DNA of 64,000 nucleotides from Diphasiastrum complanatum (taxonomy: Eukaryota; Streptophyta; Lycopodiopsida; Lycopodiales; Lycopodiaceae): positions 1,134,501 through 1,198,500 of the forward strand of contig CM055098.1 in NCBI GenBank assembly GCA_029204225.1, in the 5' to 3' direction. The position numbers and the translations under genes were made by a program. Below the pieces are notes generated by a model. It searched no databases and was not told the DNA's origin. It saw only the letters and a list, made by a program, of their open reading frames with translations. This document shows, in pieces, positions 56,439 through 64,000 of this stretch; the stretch's first letter is position 1, and every line of letters starts with the position of its first letter.

Positions 56439-59068
56439 ATGGCTTCAATCAGTAGCATGCAGAGCAATATCTGCACAATTCTTGATTCTTCAGGATCAAA
56501 CTTTCTAGCCTAGAAAGTTAAGCGGTCACTCATACTCAAGGGCAAAGGATTATTCCCTTGGGTGGATGGCACAGAAGAGATGCCTACGACATCAGGCAAG
56601 GAGTTACGCGAATGGAGGGAGAAAAATGACAAGGCAGTAGCCTTGCTATCATCTTCCATCGAAGATAGTCTCACACTTGACCTGGCAACACTCTCCAAAG
56701 CTAAGGAGATGTGGGATGCATTGCTCACAAGATTTCAGACGAAATCAAGAAGTCAAATCATGATGTTGGAAGATCAGTTGACGAATTTACAGTGGGATGG
56801 AAAAGACCTTACTTCCTTCGTAAGAAAGATGAAGGATCTATTTCTATCGCTACATAACTCTGGAGCAGAGGACGTCGTGTCAGTTGAGAAGCAGCTCACA
56901 TACCTGATGAGAGCCTTACCTAGATCATTCCAGACAAAGATGACCCTGCTCGCGAAAGATCCTACCATGAACCTCGAAAAGGCGATTGTTGAGATTCGAG
57001 AGGAAGTCGAGGCCAGAGAACACCTTGATCACAAGGATGGTTCTGACCAGGCCCTCTACGACAACAAAGAAAAATCCAAGAAACAATTTAAGCCTAAGAG
57101 GGAGTCAAATCAAAGGCAGGATCGTGATCAGCAAATAGAGGGGACCAGCAAGACCAACTGGAAGAACAAAGGGAGGTCGAAACAACAAGGTACAGACAAG
57201 AAGACTTGTGTGAGATGCAAAAGAGATGAGCATACAGTAGATACATACTAGCTCAATCCCAAGATTGAGTGTATCCATTGCCACAAGAAAGGTCATGCAG
57301 CCATGGATTGCTGCTAGAACCCGAGAAACAAATAAGCACAGAACAGACAAGAGAACATCAACAGTTCATTCTATGTCGAGGAGCCCGAGAGCTCCAAGAT
57401 GGGCAAAGAAAGAACGAATAGAAATTGTTCGACCACCTACATATGTGAAGATGTGTGTGCAGCATCAACATCTAACACACATGAGGTGATCCTAGACTCA
57501 GGACCCACCTCACACTTCGTGACATCATGACGAATGATGTCTGATTTCAAAAGTGCAGATCCTTCAAGATTCATAGTTCTTGGAGATGGATCTAGACATC
57601 AAGTGAACGGTATTGGTTCACTGTGACTGAGCACCAACGACAGAGACAGACGACTCGAAGATGTTCTTTTCGTGCCTACTCTACAACAAGACTTGCTTTT
57701 TGTAGCAAGAATAGCATATGCAGGGATGCGTGTGATGTTTTCTAACGAAGCATGCAACGTGATTGATGCTAGTACCAGTACATTGATCACTCAAGGCAGA
57801 AGGAAAGGAAACCTATATCATGTGAAGGTACGCCTACTTGCAGATCAGGTGCATCACATTCATGATGACTTGCCAGACACTTTGTGGCACATAAGACTCT
57901 GTCACATGAACTCAATGGCACTTTATCGAACAAGCGTGGAGCAATAACAGGGGCCAGCATCTCGAATGCAACCAGTTTGACCACCTGTGATGCATGTTTG
58001 AAGGGCAAGATGTTGCAAATCTCATTCATAAAAGACTCCTATAGAACGACCAAGATTATGGAGCTAGTGCATTCTGACATCTGCGGACCATTCAACGTGA
58101 TCTCAGTATGAGATTCAAAGTATTATATAACCTTCATTGATGACTATAGAAAATTTGCCAGAGTGTATTTTATTCAGAATAAATCTGAAGCATTTGATAA
58201 ATTCATAGAATATGTGAATTGGGCTGAAAGATGTATAAGCAGTAAAGTGAAGCAGATCAGAACAGATCGAGGTGGCAAATACATCTTGAATCGCTTCACT
58301 GACTTCTGCAATGATCATGGAATCATTCATAGAAGGACTGCAGCCTACACACCGCAGCACAATGGTGTCGCTGAATGAAAGAACAGGACCCTGATGTTAG
58401 CAACCAGATGCATGATGGCCTACTCGAAAGCTCCAAGGGCACTGTGGGCTGAAGTAGTAGCTACAACTGCATACATCCAGAACATGACAGACAAGTTTGA
58501 TGTCCCTCACACGACACCACACGAGCTATGGTGGGGTAGAAAGCCCAACCTGTCTCATGTCAGAATCTTTGGCTGTGCAGCTTATGCACATATTCTTGAT
58601 AAGCTTCGAAAGAAGCTTGATGAGAAAGCCGAGCAGGGATTTCTGGTAGGTTATGACAACAACTTGTCATACTACAGAGTCTACATGCCAGACACGAACA
58701 TTGTGAAGACAGTGAGAGATGTCAGATTTGATGAGAGCAGGACAATGGCCAATGACGATATTGTCAGCTACGAAGTTCTGGAGAGACAGTACGATGACTT
58801 GCCGCCAATGACAGAAGGAGCAGAGGACGAACACGAAAATGAAATTTTTCAAGTCGTCTCCCATTCGAGCGACGAATCAGAAGAAGAAAGATTTGAGAGG
58901 CAACCTCTTGCCGTAGTTCCTGTAAACCAAGATGGTTCCGGACCGAGCACAGCAGACAAAGGCAAAGGCATAACTATTCCAGGAGGTCTCCTAGAAGGTC
59001 GACAAGACCACGAAGAGCGTCAACAAGATATGTGACAGGCAGCTCGGCTTGCATGTCAAAAGAATTCT
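56439..59068 (+). pseudogene. Copia element C: gag-protease-integrase remnant, cut before RT
   Basis: Gag starts at ATG 56439 and has a stop at 56511. It continues to 57251 (LTNLQWDGKDLTSFVRKMKD, LMRALPRSFQTKM), and two zinc knuckles CVRCKRDEHTVDTY and CIHCHKKGHAAMDC straddle a stop at 57249. Protease (VILDSGPTSHFVTS) is near 57487. Pre-integrase (DTLWHIRLCHMNSM) and the integrase core (LVHSDICGP, QIRTDRGGKY, PQHNGVAE then stop) span 57870-58376, so all three catalytic positions are still visible. The integrase C-terminal part (58394-59035) contains GFLVGYDNNLSYYRVYMPDT. An RRSTRPRRASTRY-type linker follows in another frame and ends at 59068, where a gypsy LTR begins. RT and RNase H are absent. 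It belongs to the same family type as element A. Confidence 0.88.
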
Positions 59069-59622
59069 TGTTGGGGGTATTCCCAACAAAGTGTAAGTAA
59101 ATAAAATCATCCAATAAAATGTGTTGCAAGGGTATGGCATCCTGCGTGTATAAGCCCATGGCCCAATGAGCATGCAAGTGAAGTTGCAAATAATATAATA
59201 GACTTGGGCCCTTTGTAATTAAAATAAAACTTGAGGCCCAAAGTCAATTCTAAACTTAGAGTTTACTTTTTAGAGTTGCGTCCCACATGAATCTTGTGAT
59301 TTTAAATGTACTTTTTGTGGACCCTAGGATCAAGTTGGGTCCAAGATGAATGGATAGGATGAATGTGAATATTAGCCAATAGGATTGAGGGGCAAGGGCC
59401 TTCCTCATTTTATAAAAAGGCACCATTTGTACACTATTTTCATGCTTAATAGAGAGGAGGAGACTCTACCATTTTGAGAGCTCAAGCATCCTCATTTGCT
59501 AATCAATCTTGCTTATGCTATTGATGTGATTGCTTGTTATTTTCATTTCCCATGCTTTTTGGTTATGCTAGTTAAGGTTTTTCCATAAGCAATGACATTG
59601 AGCATTTGAGCTAACCTCCATC

Positions 59623-59691
<69 letters not shown>

Positions 59692-59916
59692 TCTCTCCTC
59701 CTCCCCTTTTCTATCCCTTTCCTTCACCCAAATCATGATGAATGTTAGTGTAGAGGAGTAGAGTTAAGGGAGAGTAGTGTTAGTGGTGAATAGAGTTAGG
59801 GAGGAAGTAGGAAACTAACTAAATTTAGCATCTATGCATAGTTAGGTACCTATCCAGTGATCTAACCCTTGTTGACAGGCGGGAGGGCTATACTACGCAA
59901 GATCTTCGACCCTACA
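59069..59916 (+). repeat. 5' LTR of the Athila/Tat-like element
   Basis: 848 bp starting TGTTGGGGGTATTCCCAACA, whose ends form an 8-bp hairpin with the preceding T, and ending CCCTACA before the PBS. A TATA box (TTTATAAAA) lies near 59409-59417. A (CT)n tract of about 60 bp (59626-59686) lies inside the LTR. Only one LTR copy is in the window. Confidence 0.72.
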
Positions 59917-59917
59917 G

Positions 59918-59935
59918 TGGCGTCGTTGCCGAGGA
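59918..59935 (+). promoter_or_regulatory. Primer-binding site, Asp tRNA type
   Basis: TGGCGTCGTTGCCGAGGA resembles the TGGCGCCGTTGCCGGGGA site typical of Athila/Tat gypsy elements, with two substitutions. It starts one base after the LTR. Confidence 0.8.
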
Positions 59936-61170
59936 TAGGTTTCCACTAACTAATTTAGCTGCATTTTAGCTATTTTCTTGCTTTTTAGAGTAGTTTTAGG
60001 TAGATTTTGGGTGTTTAGAGTTAGTTTTCTGTATTTTATTGTGTTTGGACTGTTCACAGCTAGCGAAGGAGGTGTGAGAGGGTAGAGGAGGCCTCTAAGG
60101 GCTTGAAACCCAAACCAACCAGCCTGGAGAGAAAAAGAGCCTAAAATCTCATCAAATTTTTATATCTCCAAAACCAATGTGAATTAACTCTTGCATGACT
60201 GGCAGTAGCTCCAATGTACTATCCCAGACCTGCATAGAAGCTTGCGAGAGTTAGTTCCAAGCAAATTGTAAAAATCAGAGAAAAATCATAAAAAATTCAA
60301 AAAACCCTTGAAAAAATCCAAAAAAATTCAAATCTTCATAAGAACTCTCGTAGAGCCCTCTGAAGTTCCATCTCAGTGAGAGCAGGACACAGAGAAGCTT
60401 GCAAGAGTTAGTTTGATGTCTAAGTGCCTGTGCGAGAGTTCCCAGTGAAAAAAAGATGGAAAAGTTCCAGAGAACCCTCGCAGACAATAAAATTTTCAGT
60501 TCCAATGGTCAAGAACTCTCGTAGAGGATTCTAAAGTTCCATCTCAATGAGACCAGGACACATAAGAGCTTACGAGAGTTAGTTTGACTCCAATGAGCAG
60601 AAAACTAGGTTTAAGTGCTAAAAAATCACTAAAAAGTGAAGATCCAGCAAATCCATCCAGTAAGAACTCTCACAGACCCTCTCAATTGATTCAGAATGTC
60701 AATTTACATCAGTGATGAAGCCTGCGAGAGTTAGTTTTGAGATTTGGTGAAGATCAAGCCAAAAAAGTGGTTTTGAACCCTCGCAGATAGTAAACTTTTC
60801 ATTTCTTGCAAGAGTTAACTCTCGCAGAGAATTCTACAGTGAGATCTGACAAAGATCCAGCTACTGTGAGCCTTGCGAGAGTTACTTCCCAAAGATCAGA
60901 GAGATAGCAGGTTTTTTATCTACAAAAATAGCTAAAAAACCCTCGCACAAGAGACCCCTCGCAGACCAAATCAGTGGAAAGATCTGCATAAGATCCAGCT
61001 ACTGTCAAAATCTTAGGTCAATTAGTGCAAGGAGTAAAAAGTTATCAATGAAAAACCACCGTAAATGGTCTAAAATTCACTTTCGGCCGATCAGATCGAT
61101 CAAATCCTCGAGATCCAGACTGCATCCTACTGTATAAGCAAGATCCAATCGCTTTGGAACCCACCATCGG
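59936..61170 (+). repeat. Gypsy leader with about six ~155-bp repeats carrying inverted arms
   Basis: Degenerate units start near 60186, 60338, 60508, 60661, 60810 and 60950. Each of the first five has an AACTCTCGYAG-like arm and, 45-70 bases later, a CTTGCGAGAGTTAG-like arm. Perfect 10-bp pairs exist at 60514-60523 with 60571-60580, and at 60817-60826 with 60874-60883. Shared inner text is AAGTTCCATCTCARTGAGA followed by CAGGACACA. No coding frame crosses it. Confidence 0.75.
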
Positions 61171-62954
61171 ATGAATCTGAGATCGGGACGATCAATAGCA
61201 CGAAGGATAGCAAATCAAGCACCACACCTTCCCAGATTAGCAGTCGTGCAAGAAGAGGCAGAACCAGAACCAACACCAGTGGATCCAATGGGCCAACCCA
61301 TACCTGTCGCTCCCTTGCAAGCAGTCCGGAGAGCACCACGAAGGGAAATACCAAAATATGACAGATCATCAGATCCCATCCGATTCCTCCAGATCTACGA
61401 GCAAGCTTGTGAAATCTATGGCGAACGGACACCTGCGGAGAAGCTGATGCTATTCCCCATGTCCTTATTGGCAGTGGCTTAGGATTGGTTTTTCAACCTG
61501 TCAGATGAAGACAAATCTACCTAGGAAGCAGCTAAAGCGGCTCTCATTACATGCTTTAAACCAAGAAAGTTCCTGGAAGACCCATTCCTCCTGTTGAGCA
61601 AAGTCAAGATGGGAGAACGAGAAAGGTTTAGGGACTATATTGAGCGGGTCAGACACTTACGATCCGAGTGCAGTGTAGCCCTAACTCCCGATCACGTGGT
61701 GATCATGTAGTTCCTATCCGGACTACCATGAAGCATCATAAGAGAACTAAAACGACAGGAGCAGTACGCTACTCTGCAAGAAGCCATGGAAGATGCCATC
61801 AAGGAAGAGGATGAGGGATCTGACGACGAATATCCATCCACCCACACCCCTACTCCCTCGTTAGCATCATCATCATCAAATGCATCTGCTCTATCCACAA
61901 AACTACTATTGGAGCAAATGAAAAAATTACACAAACATCAGATGGAGCAACTTACGACGCAGTTTGACTAGAAACTGAAAGCCTTACAGGGAGCTGTAGC
62001 AGTAATGCCACATCAACCGGAACCAAACCAGCTATAGTATCCAAGACGGGAAAATGTATGGTGTTCATTGTGCACGCAAAACCATACAGCGAACGAGTGT
62101 CCAGTCCTAAAGCAAAATCTGAGGCTGACACATAGATTCTGCCATCTGTGCAATACAACATTGCACGATATGACATTTTACCCATTCAACCCCCGGATTG
62201 TTCAACAGAATACAAGTCCTTATCAGACTTCTTATCCTTACCATCAAGGGGTAACAAAAGCGACACCAAGTATGGCGCACCAAATCAACCACAACGTATG
62301 GCCTTACCTGCTCCACCAGGGCTAGCCAATCAACAAGTGGCCCATGTAAACCTGACAGCAGCGGAACCAAAGATGCAAATGCCATCTCAACCTGAGCAGC
62401 AGCAATGGTACGGACCGGATGAACCATTTATGGATCCTGCCATAAATGAATATGTTGCAGCCTATGCAGCTCAAACTCAGTGCCAAGACAAAAGAAATTA
62501 CGGCTGCTACGGATGCGACGAAGGACACAGAATTGCGGAATGTCCCTACAAGGGACAATATACATCCTTCTGCCAAGAATGCGATTACGGGCACTGTTAC
62601 AAAAATTGTCCATTTAAACCTGGAACCAATGCACCTCTTAACGTCATTGCAATACAGCAACCAGCAGTTCCAGCAGGGATGCCATTGGAAGGACGACAAT
62701 TCCACTCTCCTGTGTTAGCTGTTACGCGAACACAGAAGAGGAAGAAAGTGGATCCCTCACCACCACCATCGGTCATTGACGACCAACCCTCAACTTCAGC
62801 GCCATATCCAAATGTGAGGGAAGAAAGAAGGCAGTACCAGAAAATAAGACACTGGGTACAGAAAGCACAAGTGGAGGAAAAAGAGCAAGAAAGAGTTAAT
62901 CCCATGGAACCTCCAGTTGGCGTCGAACGGGAACTGCAAGCGGGCTCACCACTT
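61171..62954 (+). pseudogene. Gypsy gag remnant with several zinc knuckles
   Basis: Starts MNLRSGRSIARRIANQAP at 61171. The retrotransposon-gag core (DPIRFLQIYEQACEIYGERT, DWFFNLSDEDKST, FLLLSKVKMGERERFRDYIE) spans 61360-61680, with stops at 61480, 61520 and 61708 (the first two probably former Trp codons). A Ser/Thr-rich acidic linker and a coiled coil (LLLEQMKKLHKHQMEQL) follow. Zinc knuckles include CSLCTQNHTANEC, a CHLC-start partner, and in a shifted frame CYGCDEGHRIAEC and CQECDYGHCYKNC. The last frame (to about 62940) is Pro-rich. The sequence stops at the copia junction, before any protease motif. Confidence 0.75.
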
Positions 62955-64000
62955 AAAAGCTTGATACTCAAGATCCATTGCTTGGATCCACTCCTCTTTT
63001 TTCCTCTACACTTGTAGGTTGAAAGCAACATAATTTCCAGAAACTACTTGCTTACTCTTTTGGTCATATATTGCGAGCCTTGAAGGTACTTGTCTTTCCC
63101 TTGATATTCTCCTTGGCTTTTGATTTGATGAACGTACATCATCATCGCCGTCCAAAGTAGAATCATTTTCATCAACATCAAGAATGTTAGATCCATCCAC
63201 ACTACCATCAATCATGCTTGAAGACACTTTTGGAATGTTCCCCTCATAAAAAATGACATCTCTACCAACAATCACTTTGTTAGTAGAAGGAATGTAAACC
63301 TTGTAGGCTTTACTCACCTCACTATATCCAACAAAAATGCCTCTTCTTGAAGATGGATCCTCCTTGGTCCTATCATCAAGAGTAATGTTGACATAGCATG
63401 TGCAACCAAAGGTTCTTATAAAGTTGACACTTGGCCTCCTCTTATGATAGCATCTCAAAAGTTGTCCTTCCATCCAAAATAGCACTCAGCCACCTATTGC
63501 ACAAGAAATTGGCACACAACAAATCTTGATCCCAAAATGGTTTGTCAAGATTAGCACTTAATCTCATAGCTTTAGCACTTTCACGTAAAGTCCTATTCTT
63601 CCTTTCAGCCACTCCATTTTGTTGTGGGGTCCTTGATGTTGTATACTCCCTCTTGATCCCATGCTCATCACAAAAGGCCTTGAACTTGGTAGATATGTAC
63701 TCACCACCATTGTCACTCCTTAAGCACTTGATCTTTGTGGAAAATTGGTTCTCCCTTGCATTCTTGAACTTGATAAAGACATCATACACTTCAACCTTTC
63801 TCTTTAGTAGATAGATCCAACAAAATCTACTAAAATCATCAATGAATGTTACATACATCTTAGCTCCACTATTGCTAATTGTAGTAAATCCATGAATATC
63901 CGAATGTACAAGTTGAAAAGGCTTTGTAGATCTAGATATAGATCTAGTATAAGGTAGTCTATGTGACTTAGACAAAGCACAAGACTCACAAACATGTTTG
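62955..64000 (-). pseudogene. Copia integrase region, minus strand, runs off the window
   Basis: From 63975 down: pre-integrase tail, integrase core (LVHSDIHGF, CLRSDNGGEY, TPQQNGVAERKNRT with all three catalytic residues), a frameshift near 63450, and the C-terminal part (FGCTCYVNITLDDRTKEDPS, GIFVGYSEVSKAYK). The linker and the first RT residues (EEWIQAMDLEYQA) end at about 62955. It is a close relative of the intact copia polyprotein at 38997-42950 but distinct in sequence. RT, RNase H and its 3' LTR are missing on the left; gag would lie beyond 64000. Confidence 0.88.

Larger units (their letters stand above)
59069..62954 (+). mobile_element. Athila/Tat-like gypsy element (5' LTR, leader, gag), truncated
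   Basis: A 5' LTR, Asp-tRNA-type PBS, a 1.25-kb repeat-bearing leader and a decayed gag are present in order. The element interrupts copia element C at 59069 and is itself interrupted near 62955 by a minus-strand copia sequence. Pol is therefore outside the window or lost. Confidence 0.75.

Noticed and set aside
59069-59936. Considered as the 3' LTR of copia element C
   Set aside because: It is followed by an Asp-tRNA-type PBS and a gypsy gag, and it does not resemble the sequence before 56333, so it is a gypsy 5' LTR.

Overview
This window looks like nuclear DNA of a land plant with a large, repeat-rich genome. The evidence is plant-type Ty1/copia polyproteins, Ty3/gypsy chromoviruses and Athila/Tat-like elements, primer-binding sites matching plant initiator-Met and Asp tRNAs, long (GA)n microsatellites, and one plant-type secreted aspartic protease gene. 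The lineage (fern, gymnosperm or angiosperm) cannot be fixed from this window. Almost all coding potential belongs to retrotransposons in different states of decay. No bacterial-type operon, CRISPR array, rRNA or convincing tRNA gene was seen.

Layout. 1-5.4 kb: AT-rich DNA without a recognisable gene. 5.4-6.2 kb: end of a decayed gypsy element plus an LTR-like block. 6.2-10.9 kb: copia remnants on both strands, including a clear nest in which copia element A (6978-9423, target duplication TACAA) sits in the gag of older copia element B. 11.2-12.1 kb: GA microsatellites around a fragment resembling the start of a histone H2A gene. 14.06-15.53 kb (minus): the only intact host gene, a 491-residue nepenthesin/ASPG1-like aspartic protease, with short repeats just upstream. 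18.6-22.5 kb: a paired-LTR element lacking pol (LARD-like). 24.1-25.7 kb: a repeat array, then a mosaic of copia domains in the wrong order. 26.9-34.6 kb (minus): gypsy sequences, including an LTR with a PPT on one side and a PBS on the other, a probable Athila/Tat-like element with extra ORFs downstream of integrase, and an RNase H-integrase remnant. 35.3-36.4 kb: a 24-bp minisatellite with a 72-bp higher-order period.

38.35-44.78 kb (minus) holds a complete, very young copia element: 655-bp LTRs with one visible difference, an intact 1317-residue polyprotein, and a target duplication. 44.98-51.14 kb (minus) holds an older complete-length chromovirus with target duplication AGTAG, no visible gag, six nonsense codons in an otherwise continuous pol frame, and a deletion in integrase. 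51.3-52.8 kb (plus): a decayed gypsy RT/RNase H. 55.6-59.07 kb (plus): a copia gag-PR-INT remnant cut by the 5' LTR of an Athila/Tat-like gypsy element (59.07-62.95 kb). That element is itself cut by a minus-strand copia fragment that runs off the window end.

The protease is the only gene likely to serve the plant. The rest records successive, often nested retrotransposition. The most unusual recurrent theme is that several unrelated elements carry arrays of short repeats, some with inverted arms, in the untranslated leader between the primer-binding site and gag/pol.
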